From a virus, in IMG/VR virus record IMGVR_UViG_3300031963_008158, positions 1 to 64,000 of that record: a DNA stretch of 64,000 nt; one strand, given 5' to 3'. A program made the translations under genes and the position numbers. The stretch's first letter is position 1. Each line of letters begins with the position of its first letter. Shown piece by piece: positions 37,837 through 44,083 of the stretch. The notes beneath the pieces were generated by a model. That model searched no databases, was not told the DNA's origin, and saw only the letters and a program-made list of their open reading frames with translations.

Positions 37837-38094
37837 ATGAGTAGTAATAAACAACCTGTTGTTATAGGTAGTGCTTTTGTTTCAATTTTTGATAGATTCG
37901 GTGTTACTGATTATAATGAACATAATACTATTGAAGATGCAATTAAATCATTAGAATATGGAAGTGATGAAGGGTTAATTATGGATATTGCTGTAATTGA
38001 AACAAAGACTAAACAAATGGTATGGTATCAAAAATTTTTAGGTAAAGCAGAATGCCAAGCAAAAGTAGATAGGTTCGTCAAGCATTACCTATAA
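37837..38094 (+). CDS. Small uncharacterised protein
   Basis: An 85-residue protein downstream of dnaJ. It contains AFVSIFDRFGVTDYNEHNTIEDAIKSLEYG and a C-terminal KAECQAKVDRFVKHYL helix. The stop codon lies within the start of the first attC-like inverted repeat (TATAAC at 38090), so the cassette region begins exactly at its end. No function recognised. Confidence 0.5.
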   Translation: MSSNKQPVVIGSAFVSIFDRFGVTDYNEHNTIEDAIKSLEYGSDEGLIMDIAVIETKTKQMVWYQKFLGKAECQAKVDRFVKHYL

Positions 38095-38219
38095 CGTTCC
38101 GCAGATTGCCGAAGGTGGCGAAATCGAAGCACTAAACTTGATATAAACACAAATGTTAAACCGAAGCACAACAGTTGATATTAGCACTAAACCGCCACTT
38201 TTGGCAATGTGCTGTTATA
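38090..38219. repeat. attC-like imperfect inverted repeat 1
   Basis: Outer TATAAC (38090-38095) pairs with GTTATA (38214-38219). Inner 16-nt arms (38105-38120 and 38193-38208) match at 14 of 16 positions. The stop codon of one gene lies in it and a cassette-like ORF starts 30 nt after it. This is the layout of integron attC sites, but no integrase is visible. Confidence 0.5.
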
Positions 38220-38248
38220 AGCCGTTTTTCTTCACAAATCAAAAATAA

Positions 38249-38587
38249 ATGGACTTACGAATTGAACACATTTTCAGAGAAGAAATGAAAGGAGATACAT
38301 CTTTTCAAGAAAAAGAAAGCGGATTAAGTTTGCTTTTTGGAACTCATAAATACTCTAAAGTTGAAATGAGAGAAACTTGGGATAGAGGAATTAAACACGG
38401 AATTGAAATAGGGTTAAGAAAAGCAAGTTTAGAAGGGCAAAGGATTGAACTTAACCACAACACTCCAGAAGGTAAGCATAAGGAGTTTCTTGAAAAGTTT
38501 TATCAATTAGCTGCTGAATATAAATGTGCTATCCAATATCATCCAGAGGTCGGAATGGTTGTAGTAGCTCGTCAAAATGGCTTATAA
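38249..38587 (+). CDS. Host-like cassette ORF 1
   Basis: A 112-residue protein of unknown function, with GC content visibly higher than its phage neighbours. It contains FREEMKGDTSFQEKESG, ETWDRGIKHGIEIGLRKA and PEVGMVVVARQNGL. It is bounded on both sides by attC-like inverted repeats, its stop lying in the second one. Together with the next two ORFs it appears to be an inserted host-derived gene cassette. Confidence 0.5.
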   Translation: MDLRIEHIFREEMKGDTSFQEKESGLSLLFGTHKYSKVEMRETWDRGIKHGIEIGLRKASLEGQRIELNHNTPEGKHKEFLEKFYQLAAEYKCAIQYHPEVGMVVVARQNGL

Positions 38588-38635
38588 CGTCCGATGATAA
38601 ACAATCGTTTTAATGTTGTTTATCATTTGTTAGGT
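38583..38635. repeat. attC-like inverted repeat 2
   Basis: Begins TATAAC, contains perfect 11-bp arms ATGATAAACAA (38594-38604) and TTGTTTATCAT (38616-38626), and ends GTTAGGT (38629-38635), matching the attC GTTRRRY core. It overlaps the stop of cassette ORF 1. Confidence 0.55.
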
Positions 38636-38653
38636 TTAGTCATTAATTTGTTT

Positions 38654-38661
38654 TACCTTTG
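38654..38661 (+). promoter_or_regulatory. Bacteroidetes-type promoter TACCTTTG
   Basis: A variant -7 box with a TTTG upstream, 14 nt before the ATG of cassette ORF 2. Its form differs from the phage's TAGTATATTTG copies, which agrees with host origin. Confidence 0.4.
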
Positions 38662-38675
38662 TAAAAAATATAAAT

Positions 38676-38858
38676 ATGGAAAATAAACGAAAAGAAGAAA
38701 TTATCAAAAAATGGGAAGAGAGTGGTCTATTAGATGGACTTACTGAAATGGATAAAGACCATCCAATGTTGAATGTTATTGAGTCAATTGGAAAACAGGG
38801 GATAAACGAACTTCCAGATGTGAAACCAATAGATGATTCAAAACAAATTAATGATTAA
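38676..38858 (+). CDS. Host-like cassette ORF 2
   Basis: A 60-residue, highly charged small protein (WEESGLLDGLTEMDKDHPM, IGKQGINELPDVKPIDD) with its own promoter. Small orphan ORFs between attC-like sites are typical of integron cassettes. No function recognised. Confidence 0.45.
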   Translation: MENKRKEEIIKKWEESGLLDGLTEMDKDHPMLNVIESIGKQGINELPDVKPIDDSKQIND

Positions 38859-39015
38859 ACCTAATGACTACAGTTTGGTGAAGTGTGTGATAATACCTAC
38901 AAAAACAGATAAAAATTACTAATGTTTAAATAACTACAAAAAATGATAGAAAAAAGTCAACCCCAATTTTGCCAAACCGATGTTATGTGCTGGGCGGTTT
39001 ATCAGCACTAAATTT
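38859..39015. repeat. Cassette-flanking repeat 3
   Basis: Short arms GTTTGG (38873-38878) and CCAAAC (38972-38977), followed by GATGTTATGTGCTGGGCGG, a type of sequence I associate with repeated intergenic elements of Bacteroidetes. It lies between cassette ORFs 2 and 3. Weaker symmetry than repeats 1 and 2. Confidence 0.35.
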
Positions 39016-39028
39016 AATTTGAAATGAA

Positions 39029-39313
39029 ATGATTTACGTTGAAATTTATACACACAGTAGCGTAGTTGATGGCTCAATTTCTTTTGAAGAATTTGATTTG
39101 AGAGTTGCTTCAATTGGAGATAATGAAACATTGGTAAAAAAAGATTTTGATAAACTTTGGGAATCGGTTAATGAAATTGATACTAAAGATTTAAAGGCAG
39201 AAGAATGGTATATGCTTGGCTTTAAAAGAAATTGGGAAGATGATGGTAGCGGTTCATATAATCAATGCTGGTTTGAACTTGTCGAAACATCTTTGATTGA
39301 AATTGAACTGTAG
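39029..39313 (+). CDS. Host-like cassette ORF 3
   Basis: A 94-residue protein of acidic composition (VDGSISFEEFDLRVASIG, WYMLGFKRNWEDDGSG). Its codon and base use resemble host rather than phage genes. The stop TAG lies within a small TAGCCT/AGGCTA inverted repeat, again an attC-like arrangement. Function unknown; possible immunity-type or cassette protein. Confidence 0.48.
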   Translation: MIYVEIYTHSSVVDGSISFEEFDLRVASIGDNETLVKKDFDKLWESVNEIDTKDLKAEEWYMLGFKRNWEDDGSGSYNQCWFELVETSLIEIEL

Positions 39314-39335
39314 CCTTGCACATAACAACAGGCTA
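39311..39335. repeat. attC-like inverted repeat 4
   Basis: TAGCCT (39311-39316) pairs with AGGCTA (39330-39335) around TTGCACATAACAAC. It includes the stop of cassette ORF 3 and abuts copy 2 of the dispersed promoter repeat. Confidence 0.45.
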
Positions 39336-39454
39336 TACGCAATACATTTTTATAACTAATTGATATGTATTTAATTACGACAGTATTTTAGAATAAAAAT
39401 ATCACGAAATTAAAACATTTTTTTGTTTAGTTCGATTATTATTAGTATATTTGT
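39331..39454 (+). repeat. Dispersed promoter repeat, copy 2
   Basis: Second copy of the roughly 124-bp element (see 15855 and 57414), with the same ATACAT/ATGTAT hairpin, AAAAATATCACG block, T7 run and final TAGTATATTTG. The preceding CACATAACAACAGGCTATACGC is also similar before copy 3. It drives the gene at 39487. Confidence 0.8.
39443..39453 (+). promoter_or_regulatory. Bacteroidetes-type promoter TAGTATATTTG (in repeat copy 2)
   Basis: End of the dispersed repeat, 33 nt before the ATG at 39487. Confidence 0.6.
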
Positions 39455-39486
39455 ATTATAAATAACAAGTTAAAAAAAAAGTAATT

Positions 39487-39927
39487 ATGGCAAGATTTGA
39501 AGAACCTTATGAGGACATTGAAAGTTTATTTGATGAAGTGGTTGTTAACCAATCAACATTACCACCAAGTGTAAACATTAAGTTATTAGCAGATAACAAA
39601 TCAAAAAAGATTTTTAAAGTTATGAGGGCTAATGATTTGTTAAAGTACAGAACTGGTGATGATGTTATCATTATTATTAATCAAAACATTTTTGAACAAT
39701 TAACCGATGTGCAAAAAATGATTGTTGCTGAAGAAGCTGTAGCATATATCGCTTATGACATGGATAAAGATAAAGTATTAATTACTGAACCAGACTTTTT
39801 GGCTCATAGCGGTATCTTAAGAAAACATACATTTGAAGTTATTGAAAATGTTAGAGAAACAATTAAAAGTCTTTACGATGCTGAAAACCAATCTGAAGAC
39901 GAATCTTTAAGTAGAACAGGGAGGTAA
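39487..39927 (+). CDS. Uncharacterised protein upstream of thymidine kinase
   Basis: A 146-residue protein. It starts ARFEEPYEDIESLFDEVV and has a middle alpha/beta part (DDVIIIINQNIFEQLTDVQK, MIVAEEAVAYIAYDMDKDK) that resembles a small putative metallopeptidase-like phage fold without a HExxH. It is followed after 2 nt by thymidine kinase, so it may act in nucleotide metabolism, but nothing proves this. Confidence 0.5.
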   Translation: MARFEEPYEDIESLFDEVVVNQSTLPPSVNIKLLADNKSKKIFKVMRANDLLKYRTGDDVIIIINQNIFEQLTDVQKMIVAEEAVAYIAYDMDKDKVLITEPDFLAHSGILRKHTFEVIENVRETIKSLYDAENQSEDESLSRTGR

Positions 39928-39929
39928 TA

Positions 39930-40466
39930 GTGATTGAGGTTATTTGTGGCCCTATGTTTTCAGGTAAAACAGAAGAGTTGATTAGAAGAATTAAAAGAGT
40001 TATAATTTCTGAAACAAGTTTCATTGTTTTCAAACCTAACATTGATAGTAGAAACGAAAAGGAAAATAATGCAATAGCAACACATGATTTATGTGGTGAA
40101 TTACAAGCTGTTGTTGTCGATAACATTGATGATATCTACAATAAGAGTAAAGATTATGAAGTTATTGCAATAGATGAAGCTCAATTCTTTGATGAAGATT
40201 TATACAAGATTGTATTAAGAATGGCTGATGAAGGTAAAAGAATAATAATAAGTGGTTTAGATTTGGATTATGAAAGAAATCCGTTTATAACAATGTCTAA
40301 ATTATTTTCAATTGCTGATAAAGTTGATAAGATTAATTCAATTTGTATGGTCTGTAAGAAAAATTTGGCAAACTATTCTAAAAGAATGGTTAATAATACT
40401 GATTTGATGTATATCGGTGATAAAAAAACTTATATACCTATATGTAGGAAATGCTTTAATAATTAA
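39930..40466 (+). CDS. tdk: Thymidine kinase (type II)
   Basis: A 178-residue enzyme with GTG start. P-loop GPMFSGKT (residues 7-14), Walker B-like IAIDEAQFF, the lasso-type region IISGLDLDYERNPF, and zinc-binding Cys pairs (CMVCKK and CRKC near the C terminus). It phosphorylates thymidine to dTMP in the salvage pathway. Length and motifs match bacterial and T4 type II kinases. Confidence 0.9.
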   Translation: MIEVICGPMFSGKTEELIRRIKRVIISETSFIVFKPNIDSRNEKENNAIATHDLCGELQAVVVDNIDDIYNKSKDYEVIAIDEAQFFDEDLYKIVLRMADEGKRIIISGLDLDYERNPFITMSKLFSIADKVDKINSICMVCKKNLANYSKRMVNNTDLMYIGDKKTYIPICRKCFNN

Positions 40467-40468
40467 TC

Positions 40469-40660
40469 ATGGAAAAGAATATTGGTTTTAGAATAACAGT
40501 TGAGTTTGATTGTACAGAAATGATTGACGAGAAAACATTTCATGACGAATTTAATTGTAATCCAACAGCAGCATATAGATTTATATCAGATAATTTTAAC
40601 GATAGTCCGTTAAATTTTTCTTCTGATGATAGAATAATTAAAATTGAAGTTATTAAATAA
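40469..40660 (+). CDS. Small uncharacterised protein
   Basis: A 63-residue acidic protein with IGFRITVEFDCTEM at the start and IIKIEVIK at the end. It lies 2 nt after thymidine kinase in the same transcript. No family recognised. Confidence 0.48.
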   Translation: MEKNIGFRITVEFDCTEMIDEKTFHDEFNCNPTAAYRFISDNFNDSPLNFSSDDRIIKIEVIK

Positions 40661-40663
40661 AAT

Positions 40664-40915
40664 ATGAAAGAACAGATAGAATTGATTAATCCAGAAGCAC
40701 TAATGTGTGATGGGTTTGATGATGCAATAATAGGTATTGCGGAAAGAATTAATTTAAACCCAGTTGTAACATATGATGTAGAAAAAATGTTATCAATATT
40801 AATCGATAAATATGATATGTCATATGATGAAGCCGAAGAATATTATCATTTTAATATTTTAGGTGCTTGGCTAGGTGAAAATACACCAATTTATGTTAGA
40901 AGTTTAAACAATTAA
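40664..40915 (+). CDS. Small uncharacterised protein
   Basis: An 83-residue acidic protein (CDGFDDAIIGIAERINLNPVV, MLSILIDKYDMSYDEAEEYYHFNILG). The pattern recalls small phage proteins that carry a conserved Y-EAEEYF-FN motif with unknown function. Part of the thymidine kinase-ClpP operon. Confidence 0.5.
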   Translation: MKEQIELINPEALMCDGFDDAIIGIAERINLNPVVTYDVEKMLSILIDKYDMSYDEAEEYYHFNILGAWLGENTPIYVRSLNN

Positions 40916-40922
40916 AAAAAAA

Positions 40923-41639
40923 ATGGAAAATTTAGTAGACACTGGTATGCATGAAGAATTCAAATCTTATGCAACAAAACACATGGGCATAAGCAGTATG
41001 CAACTATATTATTGGGAAAAACTGCAAGAAAACATTTATTCAAATGTAAATGTATTTGGTTCTTTATCACCGATGATTTTGGAAGAAAGAGAATTCAGAG
41101 CAACACTAATGTCAGTGTTTGATAGAATGATGATGGATAGGATTATATGGTTAGCTGGACCAGTTAACGATAGGATGAGCACGGTTGTTCAAGCACAATT
41201 AATGTTTCTTGATAATATGGAAACAAAAGATATTACTCTACATATTGATACACCTGGTGGTAGCGTTAAAAGTGGTTTATCAATTGTTGATGTTATTGGT
41301 TATATATCTTCTGATATCGTCACTATAAACACAGGTATGGCCGCTAGTATGGGTAGTGTATTATTAGGTGCTGGAACCAAAGGTAAAAGGTATAGTTTAA
41401 GTTTCAGTAGAGTTATGCTACACCAAGTTTCTTCTTCAATGGGGGGTACTATTCAAGACATGCGATTAACAATTGCTGAAACTGAGAAATATAATGAAAT
41501 ATTATTTGGGTTGCTTGGTGAGTACACAAACAAAACTGCAAAACAAGTTATGAAAGATGCTGACAGGGACCTTTGGTTGAATGCTGATGAAGCACTTAAA
41601 TATGGTATTATTGATTCGGTAATAAGTAGAAAAAAATAA
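40923..41639 (+). CDS. clpP: ClpP-like serine protease
   Basis: A 238-residue ClpP with an added N-terminal region of about 70 residues. The catalytic Ser142 is in NTGMAASMGSVLL, His167 in VMLHQVSS, and an Asp in DADRDLWL (Asp214 or 216). The oxyanion segment DTPGGSVKSG is intact. It could act with host Clp ATPases or mature phage proteins. ClpP-like enzymes also serve as prohead proteases in some phages, so that is an alternative, although this one is outside the head genes seen here. Confidence 0.82.
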   Translation: MENLVDTGMHEEFKSYATKHMGISSMQLYYWEKLQENIYSNVNVFGSLSPMILEEREFRATLMSVFDRMMMDRIIWLAGPVNDRMSTVVQAQLMFLDNMETKDITLHIDTPGGSVKSGLSIVDVIGYISSDIVTINTGMAASMGSVLLGAGTKGKRYSLSFSRVMLHQVSSSMGGTIQDMRLTIAETEKYNEILFGLLGEYTNKTAKQVMKDADRDLWLNADEALKYGIIDSVISRKK

Positions 41640-41648
41640 TTAATAATA

Positions 41649-42173
41649 ATGGCGACAAGATATTGTAAAACAACTATAAAACATATTGCTGATTACTGGA
41701 TAAAAAATAGTAATATAAGTGAACTAGAATTAAATTTCGATTGGGCCGATGCACACACACACTGTTGGAATTGTGGTGATGACAGATTTAGAAAATCACA
41801 TAAAACCCCTTCATTAGAAAGATGTCATATAGTTCCACATAGTTTAGGTGGTAGTGATTCACCTGACAACTATGTTCTTCTATGTAAAGATTGTCATCAA
41901 GAAGCACCAAACACAAACAACCCTAATGACATGTGGGATTGGATAAAATCAAACTATATGCCGTTTTCTTTTTACGGCACGTACAGCGTTAGAAAAGCGT
42001 TAATCATATTTCAAGAAAGGGAGGGTTTTTCATTTATAGAAAAAGCATCAACCATAAACAATATTTCTGATGTTATTAAAAATGAATTTAATAATGTTAG
42101 TACTCACGGTGCTAAAACAACTATTAGCACATATTATTACATGTTTAAAACTATTATTGATAAATACACATAA
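41649..42173 (+). CDS. HNH endonuclease
   Basis: A 174-residue nuclease with Cys39/Cys42 (CWNC), LERCHIVPHSLGG (His60), DNYVLLCKDCH (Asn74, Cys79/82, His83). This is a complete HNH motif with structural zinc. It starts 9 nt after clpP. It could be a free-standing homing endonuclease or a host-DNA-degrading enzyme. Confidence 0.8.
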   Translation: MATRYCKTTIKHIADYWIKNSNISELELNFDWADAHTHCWNCGDDRFRKSHKTPSLERCHIVPHSLGGSDSPDNYVLLCKDCHQEAPNTNNPNDMWDWIKSNYMPFSFYGTYSVRKALIIFQEREGFSFIEKASTINNISDVIKNEFNNVSTHGAKTTISTYYYMFKTIIDKYT

Positions 42174-42210
42174 TATTTATTAAATAATATTTGTTTTTAT
42201 TTGTATCTTT

Positions 42211-42221
42211 TAGTATATTTG
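42211..42221 (+). promoter_or_regulatory. Bacteroidetes-type promoter TAGTATATTTG for tmRNA
   Basis: The box lies 20 nt before the mature tmRNA 5' end; a TTTG lies about 20 nt upstream. Confidence 0.65.
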
Positions 42222-42240
42222 TAATAATTATTAAAACAAT

Positions 42241-42593
42241 GGGGCGATATTAGAATCGACTGGTTATAGTCGTAAGTATTAAGCATGTAGTGTTAGATGG
42301 AAACACTTAAATACCCTATCAAAACAAACAAATGGCAACGATTTAGTTGTTTCTGAAAATTTCCTTAACGAAGTTACATGTAGCTTCGCTGGAGAGCTTG
42401 CGGTAGCCTGATATCGCTGATAGTAATAACTTACTTAATTGTAGTATTTTCTACAACATAATGGTAGTCCATTAGTTTCTAATCAGAGAACTTAACAAAT
42501 TTGATGTATTTTGAATGGTTAGAAAACCATTATAAACATGTAGAAAGGTATTGAAGAATAACCAACACGTTGGTGCAACTCCGACTCGCTCCA
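42241..42593 (+). ncRNA. ssrA: Transfer-messenger RNA (tmRNA)
   Basis: The 5' GGGGCGA pairs with 3' TCGCTCC to give a 7-bp acceptor stem. Its third pair is G-U, the alanine identity element of tmRNA, and the discriminator is A. The T arm is GTTGG-TGCAACT-CCGAC. The tag reading frame ends at TGA (42409-42411) and reads ...GELAVA, a hydrophobic Ala-ending degradation tag. It probably resumes near GTT at 42349 after TTAGTT. CCA is not encoded (the sequence reads CTA). It would rescue stalled ribosomes. A promoter and a terminator frame it. Confidence 0.85.
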
Positions 42594-42596
42594 CTA

Positions 42597-42629
42597 AAAA
42601 CCTTACAATTATTTTGTAAGGTTTTTTTT
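42597..42629 (+). terminator. Rho-independent terminator of tmRNA
   Basis: Stem CCTTACAA / TTGTAAGG, loop TTATT, then eight T. Confidence 0.85.
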
Positions 42630-42637
42630 ATTTCAGC

Positions 42638-42652
42638 ATATTTATAAATAAA
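42638..42652 (+). promoter_or_regulatory. Late-type promoter motif ATATTTATAAATAAA
   Basis: Identical to the motif at 10456, 9 nt before the ATG at 42662. Confidence 0.55.
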
Positions 42653-42661
42653 TTAAATATT

Positions 42662-42919
42662 ATGGGAAAGTTCTTTATGTCATTATTATTGGTTGAGAAT
42701 AAAGTATCAAGTAAGCGTTTTGTGACCTTAATGGCGTTTATTTTTATGGCTATAGGGTTTATATCAGATTTATTCTTTGAATACACTGTAAACGAGTTTA
42801 TATATGAATATATGGCTTGGATTGTGTTAGGTGGTTTAGGGTTTACAGCATCCGAACAATTTTCTAGTAGAAGAACAAAAAAAGATACAACCCAAAATGA
42901 AAATATTGAAAACATTTAA
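42662..42919 (+). CDS. Small membrane protein, holin-like topology
   Basis: An 85-residue protein. It has two transmembrane helices (about residues 19-36 and 48-64), a short linker and a charged C terminus (SSRRTKKDTTQNENIEN). A late-type promoter precedes it and a strong hairpin follows. The size and topology fit a class II holin, but lysis genes are elsewhere, so this is only a suggestion. Confidence 0.55.
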   Translation: MGKFFMSLLLVENKVSSKRFVTLMAFIFMAIGFISDLFFEYTVNEFIYEYMAWIVLGGLGFTASEQFSSRRTKKDTTQNENIENI

Positions 42920-42923
42920 AATA

Positions 42924-42950
42924 ATTAAGGGGATTTAAAATCCCCTTAAT
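42924..42950. terminator. Strong hairpin, probable bidirectional terminator
   Basis: Nearly perfect palindrome ATTAAGGGGATTT / AAATCCCCTTAAT. There is no long T-run, so terminator activity is less certain. It lies between the holin-like gene and a possible minus-strand microgene. Confidence 0.5.
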
Positions 42951-42956
42951 ACATGG

Positions 42957-42995
42957 TTATTTTTTACAACCACATTCTCTTACTTGATTTTTCAT
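42957..42995 (-). CDS. Possible 12-residue microprotein
   Basis: On the minus strand an ATG opens MKNQVRECGCKK then TAA. The late-type sequence ATATTTATTAATAAA lies about 27 nt upstream on the same strand, and the hairpin at 42924 could end the transcript. The CxC plus basic tail is the only feature. It may be chance. Confidence 0.2.
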   Translation of the reverse strand: MKNQVRECGCKK

Positions 42996-43021
42996 GATTT
43001 AAATTATTTAGCTAAATGTTA

Positions 43022-43036
43022 TTTATTAATAAATAT
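43022..43036 (-). promoter_or_regulatory. Late-type motif on minus strand
   Basis: Reads ATATTTATTAATAAA on the minus strand, identical to the copy before 28837. It is partly palindromic. Confidence 0.35.
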
Positions 43037-43057
43037 CGTTCATTAATTAAAAAAATG

Positions 43058-43068
43058 TAGTAAATTTG
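43058..43068 (+). promoter_or_regulatory. Bacteroidetes-type promoter TAGTAAATTTG
   Basis: Lies 4 nt before the ATG at 43073. Confidence 0.55.
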
Positions 43069-43072
43069 ACTT

Positions 43073-43315
43073 ATGTTTAAGAAAAAAAATAATATAAGGT
43101 TTATAGATGTAAATTGGAAGATTTTAAAAAATGATATCCAAATGAATGTTATTCCTAAAAAAAATGAATTACTTTTCTTTAATGATATATATTACGAAGT
43201 GGTTAATGTAATTTATGATATTTCAAAAATAGAAAAACAACAAATAATAGTTGTTTTAACAGAACTTAAACCTAAAGTAGATTTTAAATTGGTTAATAAT
43301 CAAATAATTACATAA
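43073..43315 (+). CDS. Small uncharacterised protein
   Basis: An 80-residue basic protein. IRFIDVNWKILKNDI, then VIPKKNELLFFNDIYYEVVNVIYDI and IVVLTELKP look like a small beta barrel, as in phage head-tail or SH3-like proteins. It stands alone with its own promoter, just before the RNA region. Confidence 0.48.
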   Translation: MFKKKNNIRFIDVNWKILKNDIQMNVIPKKNELLFFNDIYYEVVNVIYDISKIEKQQIIVVLTELKPKVDFKLVNNQIIT

Positions 43316-43352
43316 AAAACAGAAAATAAATTTGTTTTCATGAGGTAAAGGT

Positions 43353-43363
43353 TAGTATATTTG
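43353..43363 (+). promoter_or_regulatory. Bacteroidetes-type promoter TAGTATATTTG
   Basis: Directly upstream of structured RNA element A; a TTTGTTTT lies about 20 nt upstream. Confidence 0.6.
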
Positions 43364-43373
43364 TATTATAAAA

Positions 43374-43438
43374 AGTGGTTACAGCAAAACAAAAAAGAAT
43401 AATTATGCAAAATTATAGAAACCCACTTTGAAATTATT
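43374..43438 (+). ncRNA. Structured RNA element A (CAGCAAAA family)
   Basis: AAGTGG pairs with CCACTT. Between them lie TTACAGCAAAAC just after the 5' strand and AGAAACC just before the 3' strand, then TTTGAAATTATT. It shares its order of parts with elements B and C. It begins about 12 nt after a promoter box. Function unknown. Confidence 0.45.
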
Positions 43439-43449
43439 TTAGTTATTTT

Positions 43450-43525
43450 GAAGAATTATTTCAGCAAAATTAAATTATCGATGAATCTTTTAAATTCAAC
43501 CCGAAAAACCGATTCTGTAAATAAC
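43450..43525 (+). ncRNA. Structured RNA element B (CAGCAAAA family)
   Basis: AGAAT pairs with ATTCT. The 5' strand is followed by TATTTCAGCAAAATTA, the 3' strand is preceded by GAAAAACCG and followed by GTAAATAA. Same layout as elements A and C. Confidence 0.45.
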
Positions 43526-43534
43526 TAAAAATAT

Positions 43535-43588
43535 TACCCTATAGGGTATAAAAATAATAAAACAAATAAATTAATACCATATAGGGTA
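43535..43588. repeat. Two copies of palindrome TACC-TATAGGGTA
   Basis: TACCCTATAGGGTA at 43535-43548 is a perfect palindrome. TACCATATAGGGTA at 43575-43588 differs at one base. Both are followed by TAAAAATAA, and their centres are 40 bp apart, about four helical turns. They may be an operator for a dimeric repressor, placed before the promoter of element C. Confidence 0.5.
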
Positions 43589-43623
43589 TAAAAATAAAAA
43601 AAATTGTTTTAATGTTAAAAAGT

Positions 43624-43634
43624 TAGTAAATTTG
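43624..43634 (+). promoter_or_regulatory. Bacteroidetes-type promoter TAGTAAATTTG
   Basis: Upstream TTGTTTT at about 43604 gives a full promoter for element C and probably the following tRNA cluster. Confidence 0.6.
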
Positions 43635-43650
43635 TAATATAAATTATTTT

Positions 43651-43723
43651 AAAGGATAGATTCAGCAAAAGTTACATTCAAATTCAAAATAGATAAAGTC
43701 AACTAACGCTATCCTGTAAATAA
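43651..43723 (+). ncRNA. Structured RNA element C (CAGCAAAA family)
   Basis: AGGATAG pairs with CTATCCT (7 bp). ATTCAGCAAAAGTTA follows the 5' strand, and CTAACG precedes the 3' strand, which is followed by GTAAATAA. It sits about 18 nt after a promoter and directly before tRNA-Leu. Confidence 0.5.
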
Positions 43724-43729
43724 TAAAAT

Positions 43730-43815
43730 GGTTAGATGATGAAATAGGAAAACATGCAAGACTTAAAATCTTGTGGGCAGAAACGCCCTTGTGGGTTCGA
43801 CCCCCACTCTAACTA
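43730..43815 (+). tRNA. tRNA-Leu (anticodon TAA)
   Basis: Acceptor GGTTAGA/TCTAACT. Anticodon stem CAAGA/TCTTG with loop CTTAAAA gives anticodon TAA. A long variable arm has GGGC/GCCC stem, the T arm is GTGGG-TTCGACC-CCCAC, and the discriminator is A. All class II tRNA-Leu features are present. CCA is not encoded. It reads TTA, a very common codon in this AT-rich genome. Confidence 0.9.
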
Positions 43816-44083
43816 CAATGAGTAAGAGATACTCAGAGTCTTTAATTCAAGACTTAAACAATGAATAGGGTATTAGACTGGACATCCTAATATCTATAAA
43901 GAAGACTATCACATTTTGGTAGAAACTGGTTATAGCTCTATAAAACGCCAGTCTCTTTGGAATAAAGCTAGGTAACAGAGGCTCCAAGTAGTTTGACTAA
44001 TTTTAAGAGGGTAAGACCCACAGGTTTATTGAAAGAAAGAAAACCGATACATCTACTCACCAGTAATCTCAAGGTGGGGTGGA
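43816..44083 (+). ncRNA. Highly structured noncoding region between tRNAs
   Basis: No tRNA or ORF of note, but consecutive hairpins are visible: GAGTA/TACTC, AGTCTT/AAGACT, GGTATTAG/CTAATATC, CTATC/GGTAG with a 7-nt loop, ACTGG/CCAGT enclosing TTATA/TATAA, CTTT/AAAG, GGGT/ACCC and CTCACC/GGTGGG. The density of perfect short helices suggests a functional RNA. It does not match RNase P RNA, 6S RNA or group I intron cores that I can recall. Confidence 0.4.

Larger units (their letters stand above)
43316..43729 (+). other. Noncoding region with tandem structured RNA repeats
   Basis: No ORF of note. It holds two host-type promoters, three related stem-closed elements with a CAGCAAAA box, and two copies of a TACC-TATAGGGTA palindrome, all described separately. 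It leads into tRNA-Leu. Confidence 0.7.

Noticed and set aside
37342-37854. A 170-codon minus-strand frame inside dnaJ
   Set aside because: Opposite strand of a well-conserved DnaJ; composition is that of a shadow frame.
38246-38260. Alternative genetic code
   Set aside because: TAG, TAA and TGA all occur as natural stops of well-defined genes (for example TAG at 15841 and 18962), so no stop reassignment is indicated.
43816-44083. RNase P RNA, 6S RNA or a group I intron
   Set aside because: I looked for the P4 box GAGGAAAGTCC, paired ACAGNRA elements and intron P/Q/R/S core pieces and found only short chance matches.
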